Shown here piece after piece: positions 8,602 through 18,517 of a stretch of DNA of 64,000 nt. The DNA is from Ancylobacter dichloromethanicus. GTDB lineage: Bacteria > Pseudomonadota > Alphaproteobacteria > Rhizobiales > Xanthobacteraceae. The notes below the pieces were generated by a model, which saw only the letters and a list, made by a program, of their open reading frames with translations, was not told the origin of the DNA and made no database searches. A program made the position numbers and the translations under genes. The stretch is from positions 30,900-94,899 of the forward strand of contig NZ_JAHBGC010000009.1 in NCBI RefSeq assembly GCF_018390645.1. The letters run 5' to 3'. How positions within the stretch are numbered: position 1 is the stretch's first letter; each line of letters begins with the position of its first letter.

Positions 8602-10113
8602 CTAGTCCTCGTCGGCACCGACCGGCGCCTTGCGACCGGTGATGACGTAGAACAGCAGCGGCCCGAACAGCGCCAGCGCGGAGAGCACGTAGAGCGTCAG
8701 CGCCACCGGGCTCTGGAACAGCACCAGCGGATCGCCGACGCTGATGGCGAGCGCGCGGCGCAACTGCTGCTCGGCCAGCGGGCCGAGGATGAGGCCGACC
8801 ACCACGGGCGCGATCGGGTAGTCGTAGCGGCGCAGCACATAGCCGAGCAGGCCGAAGACCAGAAGCATGCCGAGTTCGACCAGCGACGGGTTGGCCCCCA
8901 GCGTGCCGAGCGTGGCGAAGACCAGGATGCCGCCATAGAGCCAGGGGCGCGGGATGGCCAGCAGCCGCACCCACAGCCCGACGAGGGGCAGGTTCAGCAC
9001 CAGCAGCATGCCGTTGGCGATGAACAGGCTGGCGATCAGACCCCAGACGAGGTCCGGATTGGTGGCGAACAGCAGCGGGCCGGGATTCATGCCGTATTGC
9101 TGGAAGCCGGCGAGCATGATGGCGGCGGTCGCCGAGGTCGGCAGCCCCAGGGTGAGCAGCGGCACCAGCACGCCGGCGGCCGCCGCGTTGTTCGCCGCCT
9201 CCGGCCCGGCAACGCCCTCGATGGCGCCATTGCCGAACTCGCCCGGCTTCCGGCACAGCCGCTTTTCCAGCGCATAGGACAGGAAGGTGGGGATTTCCGC
9301 CCCGCCGGCCGGCATGGCGCCGATGGGGAAACCGAGGAAGGTGCCGCGCAGCCACGGCTTCCAGGAGCGTTTCCAGTCCTCCCGGTTCATGAACACCGAG
9401 CCCTTCACCGGCTCGATGATCTCGTCGGCGCGCGCGCCCGCCGCCACGACGGAGAGCGTTTCGCCGATGGCGAACAGCGCGACCGCGAGCGTGGTTACTT
9501 CCACGCCGTCGAGCAGGTCCGGCACGCCGAAGGACAGGCGGGCCTGCCCGCTCTGCAGGTCGATGCCGATCAGGCCGAGCGACAGGCCGATGAACAGGCT
9601 GGTGAGGCCGCGCGTCACCGAGGAGCCGAAAGCGGCCGACACCGTGGTGAAGGCCAGCACCATCAGCGCGAAATAATCCTCCGGGCCGAAGGAGATGGCG
9701 AGGTCGACGATGGTCGGGGCGATAAGCGCGAGGCCGATGGTGGCGATGGTGCCGGCGACGAAGGAGCCGATGGCGGCGGTGGCGAGCGCCGGCCCGCCGC
9801 GCCCGGCGCGGGCCATCTTGTTGCCTTCCAGCGCCGTGACGATGGAGGCGCTTTCCCCCGGCGTGTTGAGCAGGATCGAGGCGGTGGAGCCGCCATACAT
9901 GCCGCCATAATAGATGCCGGCGAACATGATCAGCGAGCCGGCCGGGTCGAGCTTGAAGGTGATCGGCAGCAGCAGCGCGACGGTCAGCGCCGGACCGATG
10001 CCGGGCAGCACGCCCACCGCGGTGCCGAGCATGACGCCGACAAAGGCGAAGAGCAGGTTCATCGGCTGCAGGGCGACCATCACGCCCTGGCTGAGGGCGG
10101 CAAACGTGTCCAT
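8602..10113 (-). CDS. tctA: Tripartite tricarboxylate transporter, large permease TctA
   Basis: 503 residues, the usual TctA length, with ~12 hydrophobic segments. TctA is the main membrane subunit of secondary TTT transporters, which take up citrate-type carboxylates with help from a periplasmic binding protein. The N-terminus [20 protein letters not shown] is the typical TctA glycine-rich signature, and [17 protein letters not shown], a conserved block of the family, follows. It is the last gene of a tctC-tctB-tctA operon and starts 10 bases after tctB. The substrate cannot be read from sequence. Confidence 0.95.
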   Translation of the reverse strand: MDTFAALSQGVMVALQPMNLLFAFVGVMLGTAVGVLPGIGPALTVALLLPITFKLDPAGSLIMFAGIYYGGMYGGSTASILLNTPGESASIVTALEGNKMARAGRGGPALATAAIGSFVAGTIATIGLALIAPTIVDLAISFGPEDYFALMVLAFTTVSAAFGSSVTRGLTSLFIGLSLGLIGIDLQSGQARLSFGVPDLLDGVEVTTLAVALFAIGETLSVVAAGARADEIIEPVKGSVFMNREDWKRSWKPWLRGTFLGFPIGAMPAGGAEIPTFLSYALEKRLCRKPGEFGNGAIEGVAGPEAANNAAAAGVLVPLLTLGLPTSATAAIMLAGFQQYGMNPGPLLFATNPDLVWGLIASLFIANGMLLVLNLPLVGLWVRLLAIPRPWLYGGILVFATLGTLGANPSLVELGMLLVFGLLGYVLRRYDYPIAPVVVGLILGPLAEQQLRRALAISVGDPLVLFQSPVALTLYVLSALALFGPLLFYVITGRKAPVGADED

Positions 10114-10123
10114 CGGGGGCTCC

Positions 10124-10609
10124 TCAGATCAGCCGTTCGAGCGGGCCGGCCGGCAGCGCGAGCTGCAGCCCCTTGGCGAAGACGACGTAGATGACGAAGC
10201 ACATCGCCGCGCCGGCGAGGAAATGCCCCCACAGCGGCCCGCGCCCGAAGCCCTTGGCGGTGGCGGCGAACAGCCAGCCGGTGGCGATGGCGAAGCCGGC
10301 GCCGAAGGCCAGCAGCACGATCTGGCCGATCAGCCCCGCCAGCACCCAGGCCATCGGCCCCGCTTCGTCGCGCGGGCGGTCCTGCGCGCCCTCGCGCACC
10401 GCCTCGACGGCATTGGCCAGCGCCAGAAGCGCGAGCCCGGCGGCGATGATGGCGGGAAACGCTTCCGGTCCAACGGCCGAATAGGTGTTGATTCCAGACA
10501 GCCGCCACGCATCCCAGCCAACCACGAGGGCCAGCACGGCGAGGGCGAAGGCAATGACGAAGCGGGCCTTGTCGGGCCCGGCGGTGGAAGTGGGGCGGGA
10601 ATCGCTCAT
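10124..10609 (-). CDS. tctB: Tripartite tricarboxylate transporter, small permease TctB
   Basis: 161 residues with four hydrophobic segments, as expected for TctB, the poorly conserved small membrane subunit that pairs with TctA. The first segment is [16 protein letters not shown]. The ATG at 10609 has GGAGCCC just upstream; a longer frame to 10654 begins inside the intergenic hairpin region and is unlikely. It lies between tctC and tctA on the same strand. Confidence 0.9.
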   Translation of the reverse strand: MSDSRPTSTAGPDKARFVIAFALAVLALVVGWDAWRLSGINTYSAVGPEAFPAIIAAGLALLALANAVEAVREGAQDRPRDEAGPMAWVLAGLIGQIVLLAFGAGFAIATGWLFAATAKGFGRGPLWGHFLAGAAMCFVIYVVFAKGLQLALPAGPLERLI

Positions 10610-10640
10610 CGGTGGGCTCCGGGGCGGTCGGAACGAAAGA

Positions 10641-10666
10641 CTCCCCCGCGGCATGCCGCGAGGGAG
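10641..10666 (-). promoter_or_regulatory. Palindromic hairpin between tctC and tctB
   Basis: A 26-base near-perfect palindrome: arms CTCCC-x-CGCGGC and GCCGCG-x-GGGAG, with one mismatch and the centre GCATGC. No T-run follows. Placed between the binding-protein gene and the permease genes, it could stabilise tctC mRNA or partly terminate transcription, giving more binding protein than permease. That role is inferred from position only. Confidence 0.6.
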
Positions 10667-10691
10667 CGTTGGAGAGATCCGGGATGCGCCC

Positions 10692-11657
10692 TTACTGGGC
10701 GAGGCCGATGTCCTTCAGGATGGTCTGTGTGGCGGCGATGTCCTTGGCGAGTTGGGCATCGAACGCCGCGCCCGACAGATAGGTGTTGGCCCAGCCCTTC
10801 TGCGCCAGCATCTCGGTCCACGCCTTCGACTTCACCATCTTCTCGATGGTCTGCGAAAGTTCCTGCTTCTGCTCCGCCGTGATGCCCGGCGCGGCAGCGA
10901 TCATGCGCCAGTTCTGGATCTCGACATCGATGCCGGCCTCCTTGAAGGTCGGCACGTCGGGCGCTTCCGGCAGGCGCTCGGCGCTGGACACGCCGAGGAT
11001 GCGCAGCTTGCCGGCCTTCGCCTGCGCGTCATATTCCGACAGGCTGGAAATGCCGACCGTCACCTTGCCGCCGAGAATCGAGGCCAGCGATTCGCCGCCG
11101 CCGGAGAAGGCGATGTAGTTCACCTTGCGCGGATCGATGCCGATGGCCTTGGTGAACAGGCCGGCGGTGATGTGGTCGGTGCCGCCGGCCGAACCGCCGG
11201 CCCAGGACACCTTCTGCGGGTCGGCCTTCAGCGCCGCGACCAGATCGGCCAGCGACTTCAGCGGCGAATTCGCCGGCACCGCGATGGCCTCGTACTCGCC
11301 GGTGAGGCGGGCGATCGGGGTCACCTCGGCAAGGGTCACCGGCGACCTGTTGGTAATGATGGCGCCGACCATGACATAGCCGCCGACGATCATCACATTC
11401 GGGTCGCCCTTGCTGGAATTCACGAACTGGGCGAGGCCGATGGTGCCGCCGGCGCCGGGCACGTTCAGCACCTGGACGTTCTCGACCAGCTTGTCGGACT
11501 GCAGCACGTGCTGGATCGAGCGGGCGGTCTGGTCCCAGCCGCCGCCGGGCGCGGCCGGGGCGATGATCTTCAGTTCGTTGATTTCGGCAAACGCCGCGCC
11601 GAACGGGGCGACGGCGACGGCGGTGGCGAGCAGCGCCCCGCTGAACAGATGCTTCAT
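10692..11657 (-). CDS. tctC: Tripartite tricarboxylate transporter substrate-binding protein TctC
   Basis: 321 residues. A signal peptide ends near residue 24 (GAAFAE). The mature protein has the TctC/Bug hallmarks: [18 protein letters not shown] early, [13 protein letters not shown], then [15 protein letters not shown] and [14 protein letters not shown]. Bug-type proteins bind carboxylates in the periplasm and deliver them to TctAB. The ATG 11657 has GGGAGG upstream, a strong site. It is the first gene of the operon; about 200 bases separate it from the divergent gor gene. No TctDE two-component regulator is nearby. Confidence 0.95.
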   Translation of the reverse strand: MKHLFSGALLATAVAVAPFGAAFAEINELKIIAPAAPGGGWDQTARSIQHVLQSDKLVENVQVLNVPGAGGTIGLAQFVNSSKGDPNVMIVGGYVMVGAIITNRSPVTLAEVTPIARLTGEYEAIAVPANSPLKSLADLVAALKADPQKVSWAGGSAGGTDHITAGLFTKAIGIDPRKVNYIAFSGGGESLASILGGKVTVGISSLSEYDAQAKAGKLRILGVSSAERLPEAPDVPTFKEAGIDVEIQNWRMIAAAPGITAEQKQELSQTIEKMVKSKAWTEMLAQKGWANTYLSGAAFDAQLAKDIAATQTILKDIGLAQ

Positions 11658-11865
11658 GGTTTCCTCCCAGGAACAGGGCGGCGGCACGTTCGACGCTGGC
11701 CGCCGCTTGCAACGCGGAGTGCGAAGCTAAAGCGGGGGCACCCCTCGTGTCGAGTTCGCCGGAAGGATGAGAGTTTGCGCACCCCAGCCATGCACCGTCT
11801 TGACGCGCGCGGCTGGCGGGGCGACATGCCTGAGGCAATCGGCAACGCAGCGGGGGAAGCCTCTC

Positions 11866-13272
11866 ATGGACCAGTTCGACGTCGACCTGTTCGTCATCGG
11901 CGGCGGCTCGGGCGGGGTGCGCGCCGCGCGCATCGCGGCGGGCCATGGGGCGAAGGTGCGGATCGCCGAGGAATACCGCATGGGCGGCACCTGCGTCATT
12001 CGCGGCTGCGTGCCCAAGAAGCTGTTCGTCTATGCCGCCCGCTTCGCCCATGAGTTCGAGGACGCCGCCGGCTTCGGCTGGAGCGTGGAGGGCGCGCGCT
12101 TCGACTGGGCAACGCTGGTGGCCAACAAGGACAAGGAGATCACCCGGCTGGAAGGCGCCTACAGCGCCAATCTCGACCGCTCCGGCGTCGAGATCGTGCG
12201 CCAGCGGGCCACCGTGGAAGGACCGCACGCGGTGCGCCTTGCCGACGGGACTGAGGTCACGGCGCGTTTCATCCTCATCGCCACCGGCGGGCGGCCCAAT
12301 CGCGGGCTCGACTTCCCCGGCTGCGAATTGGGTATCACCTCGAACGAGATCTTCCATCTCGAACGCTTCCCGGAACGCATCGTCATCCAGGGGGCGGGCT
12401 ATATCGCGCTGGAGTTCGCCAGCCTGCTGGCCGGTCTCGGCGCGAAGGTCACGGTGGTTCACCGCGGCGACAAGCTGCTGCGCGGCTTCGACGAGGACAT
12501 CCGCGACCGCATCGTCGACGAGATGGCGCAGAACGGGGTGGAGTTCGAATTCGGCGTCACCATCGAGAGCATCCACGCGGAAGCCTCGGAGAAGCGCGTG
12601 CGCCTGAATGACGGGCGCGACCTGTTCGCCGACGAGGTGATGCTGGCCATCGGCCGGGTGCCGAACACGATCGGCCTCGGCCTCGATACGGTGGGCGTGC
12701 ATCTCGACGAGGCCGGCGCCATCGCCGTCGACGGCCTCTCGCGCACCAACATTCCCTCGATCTACGCGGTCGGCGACGTGACCAACCGGGCGAACCTGAC
12801 CCCCGTCGCCATCCGCGAGGGCCATGCCTTCGCCGACACCGTGTTCGGCAAGCACCCCTGGCATGTCACCTATGACAACATTCCCACCGCCGTGTTCGCC
12901 GAGCCGGAGATCGGCACGGTCGGGCTGAGCGAGCAGGAAGCACGGGCACAGGGCCGGCGGCTCGACATCTACCAGACCGATTTCCGCCCGCTGAAGGCGA
13001 CGCTTTCGGGCCGCACCTCGCGCGTCTTCATGAAGATCGTGGTCGACCAGGCCGACGACCGGGTGCTCGGCGTGCACCTCATTGGCGAGGGCTCGGGCGA
13101 GATGGTGCAGATGGCGGCGATCGCGATGAATGTCGGCGCCACCAAGACCGATTTCGACCGCACCATGGCGCTGCACCCCTCCAGCGCCGAGGAACTGGTG
13201 ACGCTGCGGGCCAAGCACGCCACCAGCGACCCGCTGCCCGAAGCCTCCGCCGAGGCGACACCGGCGCTGTAG
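11866..13272 (+). CDS. gor: Glutathione-disulfide reductase
   Basis: 468 residues. It is an FAD enzyme that reduces oxidised glutathione with NADPH. The FAD-binding GGGSGGVRAARIA is at ~12-24. The redox disulfide GTCVIRGCVPKK (Cys43, Cys48) follows. A second Rossmann motif GAGYIALEFASLLAGLG and a C-terminal ALHPSSAEELVT (active-site His-Glu pair) complete the pattern. GTCVIRGC is the alphaproteobacterial variant of GTCVNVGC. The ATG 11866 is preceded by GGGGGAAG; an upstream in-frame start at 11767 adds unrelated residues. It stands alone, divergent from tctC. Confidence 0.95.
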   Translation: MDQFDVDLFVIGGGSGGVRAARIAAGHGAKVRIAEEYRMGGTCVIRGCVPKKLFVYAARFAHEFEDAAGFGWSVEGARFDWATLVANKDKEITRLEGAYSANLDRSGVEIVRQRATVEGPHAVRLADGTEVTARFILIATGGRPNRGLDFPGCELGITSNEIFHLERFPERIVIQGAGYIALEFASLLAGLGAKVTVVHRGDKLLRGFDEDIRDRIVDEMAQNGVEFEFGVTIESIHAEASEKRVRLNDGRDLFADEVMLAIGRVPNTIGLGLDTVGVHLDEAGAIAVDGLSRTNIPSIYAVGDVTNRANLTPVAIREGHAFADTVFGKHPWHVTYDNIPTAVFAEPEIGTVGLSEQEARAQGRRLDIYQTDFRPLKATLSGRTSRVFMKIVVDQADDRVLGVHLIGEGSGEMVQMAAIAMNVGATKTDFDRTMALHPSSAEELVTLRAKHATSDPLPEASAEATPAL

Positions 13273-13410
13273 GCCGCAAAGGGGGGAGGGCGCGGCTGCA
13301 ATGACGCACCGCTCGCCGCCTCTGGTCTTGCCGGGATGCTTGGGTGTATAAGGCCCGCCTTTCCGCCGGGGACGAGCCCCGGCGACGTGTTGAGCTCGTT
13401 GGAGGCCGTC

Positions 13411-14796
13411 ATGTCTGATCGCTGGACGCCGGATAGCTGGAGGGCACTGCCCGTTCAGCAGGTGCCGGATTATCCGGACGCCGGAGCCCTGGCTTCGGTG
13501 GAGCGTCAGCTCGCCTCCTTTCCCCCGCTCGTCTTCGCCGGCGAGGCGCGGCGGCTGAAGCGCCAGCTCGCCAAGGTCGCCAATGGCGAAGCCTTCCTGC
13601 TGCAGGGCGGCGACTGCGCCGAGAGCTTCGCCGAGCATTCGGCCGACAACATCCGCGATTTCTTCCGCGTCTTCCTGCAGATGGCGGTGGTGCTGACCTA
13701 TGCCGGCGCCTCGCCGGTGGTGAAGGTCGGGCGCATCGCCGGCCAGTTCGCCAAGCCGCGCTCGGCGCCGATGGAGACCGTGGACGGGGTGGAACTGCCG
13801 TCCTATCGCGGCGACATCGTCAACGACATCGAGTTCACGCCGGAAGCGCGCATTCCCGATCCGCGCCGCCAGATCGAGGCGTACCGCCAGTCGGCGGCGA
13901 CGCTGAACCTGCTGCGCGCCTTCGCCAATGGCGGCTATGCCAGCCTCGGCAACGCGCATCAGTGGATGCTCGGCTTCATCAAGGACTCACCGCAGTCCGG
14001 CCGCTACCAGGCGCTGGCCGACCGCATCACCGAGGCGCTCGACTTCATGCGCGCCATCGGGCTCGACGCGGAAAGCCACCAGGAGATGCGCACCACCGAT
14101 TTCTTCACCAGCCACGAGGCGCTGCTGCTCGGCTATGAGCAGGCGCTGACGCGGGTGGATTCCACCACCGGCGACTGGTACGCGACCTCCGGCCACATGA
14201 TCTGGATCGGCGACCGCACCCGCCAGGCGGACCATGCGCATATCGAATACTGCCGCGGCGTGAAGAACCCGATCGGGCTGAAGTGCGGCCCTTCGCTGAA
14301 GCCGGACGATCTCATCAACCTGATCGACCTGCTGAACCCGGAAAACGAGCCGGGACGGCTGACGCTGATCGCCCGCTTCGGCGCCGACAAGGTGTTCGAC
14401 AATCTCCCCGGGCTGGTGCGCGCGGTGAAGCGCGAGGGGCGCTCCGTGGTGTGGTCGTGCGACCCGATGCACGGCAACACGATCAAGGCCGGCTCGGGCT
14501 ACAAGACCCGCCCGTTCGACAAGATACTGAGCGAGGTGAAGGACTTCTTCGCCGTCCACGCCGCCGAGGGCACCTATGCCGGCGGCGTGCATCTGGAGAT
14601 GACCGGCAAGAACGTCACCGAATGCACCGGCGGCGCGCGGGCGATCTCGGATGCGGACCTCAAGGACCGCTACCACACCTATTGCGACCCGCGCCTCAAT
14701 GCCGAGCAGGCGATCGAGATGGCCTTCCTCGTCGCCGAACTGCTCAAGCAGGAGCGCTCGGGCCGGGTGCGCCCGGCCTTCGAGGCGGCCGAGTAA
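13411..14796 (+). CDS. Class II 3-deoxy-7-phosphoheptulonate (DAHP) synthase
   Basis: 461 residues, typical of the plant-like class II enzyme, which condenses phosphoenolpyruvate and erythrose 4-phosphate in the first shikimate step. Family marks are [14 protein letters not shown] at the start, [11 protein letters not shown] with a metal-ligand Cys, [16 protein letters not shown], the [16 protein letters not shown] block and [22 protein letters not shown] supplies the His ligand and [15 protein letters not shown] the metal-binding Glu. The ATG 13411 has GGAGG upstream. A terminator follows, so it is probably a single-gene unit. Confidence 0.95.
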   Translation: MSDRWTPDSWRALPVQQVPDYPDAGALASVERQLASFPPLVFAGEARRLKRQLAKVANGEAFLLQGGDCAESFAEHSADNIRDFFRVFLQMAVVLTYAGASPVVKVGRIAGQFAKPRSAPMETVDGVELPSYRGDIVNDIEFTPEARIPDPRRQIEAYRQSAATLNLLRAFANGGYASLGNAHQWMLGFIKDSPQSGRYQALADRITEALDFMRAIGLDAESHQEMRTTDFFTSHEALLLGYEQALTRVDSTTGDWYATSGHMIWIGDRTRQADHAHIEYCRGVKNPIGLKCGPSLKPDDLINLIDLLNPENEPGRLTLIARFGADKVFDNLPGLVRAVKREGRSVVWSCDPMHGNTIKAGSGYKTRPFDKILSEVKDFFAVHAAEGTYAGGVHLEMTGKNVTECTGGARAISDADLKDRYHTYCDPRLNAEQAIEMAFLVAELLKQERSGRVRPAFEAAE

Positions 14797-14850
14797 GGCG
14801 GGCGGGCTCCTTTACACGGGGGCTTTGCCGACCGCGCGAGAGAAACCAGA

Positions 14851-14881
14851 AAACACCGCGACCTGTGGGCCGCGGTGTTTT
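14851..14881 (+). terminator. Intrinsic terminator after the DAHP synthase
   Basis: A perfect 10-bp stem AAACACCGCG / CGCGGTGTTT with a 10-base loop, ending in TTTT (one more T after the stem). It lies 54 bases past the DAHP synthase stop and immediately upstream of the first hydrolase-like gene. Confidence 0.8.
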
Positions 14882-14900
14882 CATTCGGGAGGTAGCCCGC

Positions 14901-15683
14901 GTGCCGCAGGGCCAGGCCGGACGCCAGATTTTCCTCGACACCGAGAATGTCCGCGTGGTGCGCACGAACGGCACGCGCAGCGACGTGGTGTTCGTCACCT
15001 TCGAGGCGCATCAGCTCGACCATGACCCGGACCGCGCGGGCTTCGCCGAGAAGTTCCTGCAGGACAACGGCTTCCCGGCCTACCACTTTCTCGCCAACGA
15101 CAATTTCTGGTTCCAGTACCCGGAGATGGAGCAGGTGCTGGCGGCGGTGCGGGCCGATATCGCCCCCGGCACGCACATCGTCGCCTACAGCGTCAGCATG
15201 GGCGGCTATGCCGCGATCCGCTTCGCCGGGCTGCTGGGCGTCTCGCGCATCCTCACCTTCTCGCCGCAATACAGCATCGACCCCCGGATCGTGCCCTGGG
15301 AGAAGAGGTGGGACCGGCTGTTCGACCGGCCGCGCCAGATCCTGTGGGAACACCTGATGGCGCCGCGCGGGGTGCCGATCATTCTGTTCTACGACCCGCA
15401 TAATCGCGACCGCCACCATGTCCGGCTGTTCGAACGCGTGGCCGATGTGGTGCGGGTGCGCGTTCCCTATGCCGGGCACGCCTCCGTCACCGTGCTGATG
15501 CAGTGCGGGCTGCTCGGCCGCGCGGTGCTCGACGTCGCCGAGAACCGTTTCGAGGCCGGTGCCTTCCAGCGGGAACTGGCCGCCCGCCTCGATCGTTCGG
15601 CGCTCTACCGCGACAAGCGCGCCCGCAAGCGCGGCCGGCTGTTCCGGCGCATCGTCGCCGACATCGTGGATCGGTTCGGATAG
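14901..15683 (+). CDS. Alpha/beta-hydrolase-like protein of unknown function, paralogue 1 of 3
   Basis: 260 residues, first of three tandem paralogues; no named family recognised. It has no signal peptide, so it is probably cytoplasmic. An alpha/beta-hydrolase core is suggested by the nucleophile elbow YSVSMGGYAA (Ser99; Ser97 replaces the first Gly of GxSxG), an acid in FYDPHNRDRHH (Asp165) and YAGHAS (His193). Shared paralogue segments are VFVTFEA, FQYPEM, VRADIAPG and SPQYSID. The C-terminus is strongly basic (KRARKRGRLFRR). The start is GTG 14901 with GGGAGG upstream; the other two copies also use GTG. The open frame extends far upstream but through the DAHP gene. Confidence 0.75.
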   Translation: MPQGQAGRQIFLDTENVRVVRTNGTRSDVVFVTFEAHQLDHDPDRAGFAEKFLQDNGFPAYHFLANDNFWFQYPEMEQVLAAVRADIAPGTHIVAYSVSMGGYAAIRFAGLLGVSRILTFSPQYSIDPRIVPWEKRWDRLFDRPRQILWEHLMAPRGVPIILFYDPHNRDRHHVRLFERVADVVRVRVPYAGHASVTVLMQCGLLGRAVLDVAENRFEAGAFQRELAARLDRSALYRDKRARKRGRLFRRIVADIVDRFG

Positions 15684-15833
15684 AGGGGAAGCCTTCGGCA
15701 AGGTTGCGACCGATTTGCCGCAATCGGGCGCGAATTCCGCAATCTTCGGAAATTGTGATTGTCCGCTGACCTCACGGCTCGGTAGTTTGGCCGCTCGCAA
15801 GAGGGCCGCCCCGCGGCCAGCGGGAGTTGCGGC

Positions 15834-16652
15834 GTGCGTCAGGTCATCTTCGAGAGCGAGAACCTCAAGGTCGTCAAGGTTCCTGGCCGGAGCGACGACA
15901 CGGTTTTCGTGACCTTCGAATCGCTGCGGCCCGACCGGCCGGACGACCGGCTGGCGTTCGGCGAGTCGTTCTTCGAGACGCGCGGGCGCACCGCCTACCA
16001 TTTCATGCCGGCCGGCAATTGCTGGTATCAATACCCGGAAATGCCGGAAGCGCTGGCCCGCGTGCGGGCCGACATCGCGGAGGGCGCGCGCGTCGTCACC
16101 TATGGCATGAGCATGGGTGGCTATGCCGCCTATCGCTTCTCCGAACCGCTGCGCGCCGACGCGGTGATCGCCTTCTCGCCGCAGTACAGCATCGACCGCT
16201 GGCGGGTGTGGTGGGAGCGGCGCTGGGGCTCGGAGAGCCGCTCGGTGATCTGGGACCGCCAGAAGCCGCGCAAGGAGGCGGTGAAATACATCTTCTACGA
16301 CCCGCTGAACCAGGACCGCCGGCATATTCGCGGCCTCGCGCGCGAGGCCGATCTCGACCTCGTGCGCATTTATTTCAGCGGCCATGCCTCCATTTCCTAT
16401 GTGAATGAATGCGGCCTGCTGGACAGCGCCGTGCTCGATATCGCGGAAGGCCGGTTCGACGCCGCGCGGTTCGAGCGCCGCATCTGGCAGCACCGCCTGA
16501 ACTCGGCGACCTACGCGAAGATAAGGCGCCGCAAGGCCACCGGCCTGTTCCGTCGCCTGCGCTATGTGCTGATCGAGCACCTGCTCGAACGCCGGCTCGG
16601 CGCGGGCGGCACCGACAACGCGGCGGGGCTGGCGCCCGACCGCGCCGTGTGA
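15834..16652 (+). CDS. Alpha/beta-hydrolase-like protein of unknown function, paralogue 2 of 3
   Basis: 272 residues. The N-terminus MRQVIFESENLKVVKVPGR is nearly the same as in paralogue 3. The elbow YGMSMGGYAAYRF is a full GxSxG (Ser93), with FYDPLNQDRRH (Asp156) and FSGHAS (His184) as plausible triad partners. The basic C-terminal segment RRRKATGLFRRLRY is conserved between copies and may bind a membrane or an anionic polymer. The GTG start at 15834 has GGGAG upstream. About 150 bases without a gene separate it from paralogue 1; they hold a small TTCCG/CGGAA inverted repeat at 15735-15751. Only 10 bases separate it from paralogue 3. Confidence 0.78.
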   Translation: MRQVIFESENLKVVKVPGRSDDTVFVTFESLRPDRPDDRLAFGESFFETRGRTAYHFMPAGNCWYQYPEMPEALARVRADIAEGARVVTYGMSMGGYAAYRFSEPLRADAVIAFSPQYSIDRWRVWWERRWGSESRSVIWDRQKPRKEAVKYIFYDPLNQDRRHIRGLAREADLDLVRIYFSGHASISYVNECGLLDSAVLDIAEGRFDAARFERRIWQHRLNSATYAKIRRRKATGLFRRLRYVLIEHLLERRLGAGGTDNAAGLAPDRAV

Positions 16653-16662
16653 GGGCGTAGCG

Positions 16663-17493
16663 GTGCGGCAGGCTATCTTCGAATCCGACAACCTTCAGGT
16701 GGTGAAGGTGCCGGGGCGGCCCGGCGGCCCCGTTTTCGTCACCTTCGAACCGATGCTGAATGTCCGGGAGCCGGCGCGACACGGTTTTGGCGAGGCGTTT
16801 TTCGACAAGCGCGGCCATACCGCCTACCATGTCATGTGCCGGGCCAATGACTGGTACCAATACCCGGAGATGCAGGCGGCGGTGGCACAGATACGTGCCG
16901 ACATCCCGCAGGCGACCCGGGTTGTCGCCTACGGGTCCAGCATGGGCGGCTATGCCGCGCTGCGGTTCTCCAGCTGGCTCGGCGCTGACACCGTAATCGC
17001 GCTTTCCCCGCAGGCGAGCATCGATCCTGCGCGCGCGGGGTGGGAGAAGCGTTGGGCGCCCGACAATCCGGCCCTGGTCTGGGACAGGCTGGCCCCGCGC
17101 CGGGAGGCGACCTGCTACGTGGTCTACGATCCCTACAACACGGATCGGAGGCATGTGGAATTGCTGCGCCGGGAAGTGGCTATCGTTCCCCTGTACAGCT
17201 ATTTCAGCGACCACCACGTCACTGAATATGTTCAGGAAAGTGGGCTGCTCGAGGCGTTGATCCTGGGTGCCGCGCGGGGCGATTTCGATGCGCCTACTTG
17301 GCAGGCCGAGCTGTGGCGCCGCCGGTCGGCAATCTCCTATTACCGCAATCTGCGCCCCCGCAAGTGCAGAGGGCTCCTGCGTCGGCTGCGCTACGGTCTC
17401 ATCGAGCGGGTGCTCGACCTCCGGTACATGCGGTTCGCCAGCCCCTACCGCCTGCCGGCGATCTCCCCGGAGCCGGTGGCCCGGGGAGAATGA
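16663..17493 (+). CDS. Alpha/beta-hydrolase-like protein of unknown function, paralogue 3 of 3
   Basis: 276 residues, closest to paralogue 2. It has the elbow YGSSMGGYAALRF (Ser93) and VYDPYNTDRRH (Asp156). The His region reads FSDHHV where the others have GHAS, so the candidate catalytic His is 184 or 185 and the glycine is lost. A basic tail RPRKCRGLLRRLRY is kept. The start is GTG 16663 with GAGG upstream, 10 bases after paralogue 2, so the two are an operon. It ends 10 bases from the convergent oxidoreductase gene. The substrate is unknown; the tandem arrangement suggests related but different substrates or a hetero-oligomer. Confidence 0.78.
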   Translation: MRQAIFESDNLQVVKVPGRPGGPVFVTFEPMLNVREPARHGFGEAFFDKRGHTAYHVMCRANDWYQYPEMQAAVAQIRADIPQATRVVAYGSSMGGYAALRFSSWLGADTVIALSPQASIDPARAGWEKRWAPDNPALVWDRLAPRREATCYVVYDPYNTDRRHVELLRREVAIVPLYSYFSDHHVTEYVQESGLLEALILGAARGDFDAPTWQAELWRRRSAISYYRNLRPRKCRGLLRRLRYGLIERVLDLRYMRFASPYRLPAISPEPVARGE

Positions 17494-17503
17494 GCGCCGA
17501 GCC

Positions 17504-18517
17504 TCAGTCCCAGCCTTCCAGCACGATCTTGCCGATCGAGCGCGCACTTTCCAGACGCGCGTGGGCGCGGGTGAGATTGGCGGCGTTGATGGAGCCGAAA
17601 TGCTCGCCCAGCGTGGTGCGCAGCGTGCCGGCGTCGACAAGCCGGGCGACCTCGTTCAGAATCTCGTGCTGACGGATCATGTCCGGGGTCTGGAACAGCG
17701 AGCGGGTGAACATCAGTTCCCAGTGCAGCGACAGGCTCTTGCCCTTCAGCGGCAGGGCATCGAGCGTCGCCGGATCGTCGATGATGGCGATGCGGCCCTG
17801 CGGTTTGGCGGCCTTGATGATTTCCGCCCAGTGCGTGTCGGTGTGGGTAAGGGTGTAGGTGTAGTCGACCAGCCCGAGGCCGGCCGCGTCGAGTTCCTCG
17901 CTCAGCGGACGGGAATGGTCGATCACCGCATGGGCGCCGAGGCCTTCCACCCAGGCGCGGCTCTCCGCCCGCGAGGCGGTGCCGATGACGGTGACGCGGC
18001 TCAACTGGCGGGCGAGTTGCACCGCCAGCGAGCCGACCCCGCCGGCCGCGCCGATGACGAGCAGGCTGGCGCCGTCGCCGCCGCCCAATGGCACCTGCAG
18101 CCGGTCGAACAGGCCTTCCCACGCGGTGAGCGAGGTCAGCGGCAGCGCGGCGGCCTCGGCAAAGCCGAGGGAGGTCGGCTTGTGGCCGACGAGGCGCTCG
18201 TCCACGAGGTGAAGCTCGGCATTGGTGCCGGGACGGTTGAGGTCGCCGGCATAGAACACCTCGTCGCCGGCCTTGAACAGCGTGACCTCGGCGCCGACCG
18301 CCTCGACCACGCCGGCGGCGTCCCAGCCGAGGATGACCGGCGCGCCCTCGCTGCCGGCGCGGCGCATCCGCACCTTGGTGTCGACCGGGTTGACCGAGAC
18401 CGCCTTCACCCGCACCAGCAGGTCGCGCGGGCCGGGGGCGGGGGCCTCGGCCTCGAAATCGAACAGTGCCCGCTCTTCGGTGATCGGAAGCGACTTTATA
18501 TAGCCGACGGCTTTCAT
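17504..18517 (-). CDS. Zinc-type alcohol dehydrogenase-like (quinone oxidoreductase) protein
   Basis: 337 residues of the MDR superfamily, in the NADPH:quinone-oxidoreductase-like branch. It has the MDR opening MKAVGYIKSLPI, a SVNPVDTKVRMR block, GWDAAGVVEAVGAEV and the cofactor loop VIGAAGGVGSLAVQLARQL. The Cys cluster of the structural zinc lobe and the catalytic-zinc GHE motif are absent, so it is probably zinc-free despite the family name. It most likely reduces quinones or enones with NADPH. The ATG 18517 has GGGAG upstream. It is transcribed away from the HxlR regulator at 18703, a common arrangement for redox-responsive control. Confidence 0.88.
   Translation of the reverse strand: MKAVGYIKSLPITEERALFDFEAEAPAPGPRDLLVRVKAVSVNPVDTKVRMRRAGSEGAPVILGWDAAGVVEAVGAEVTLFKAGDEVFYAGDLNRPGTNAELHLVDERLVGHKPTSLGFAEAAALPLTSLTAWEGLFDRLQVPLGGGDGASLLVIGAAGGVGSLAVQLARQLSRVTVIGTASRAESRAWVEGLGAHAVIDHSRPLSEELDAAGLGLVDYTYTLTHTDTHWAEIIKAAKPQGRIAIIDDPATLDALPLKGKSLSLHWELMFTRSLFQTPDMIRQHEILNEVARLVDAGTLRTTLGEHFGSINAANLTRAHARLESARSIGKIVLEGWD

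Noticed and set aside
11029..13959. 976-codon minus-strand frame opposite gor
   Set aside because: A typical GC-rich shadow: gor on the plus strand has every family motif, and the minus-strand product is His/Arg/Ala-rich without any family resemblance.
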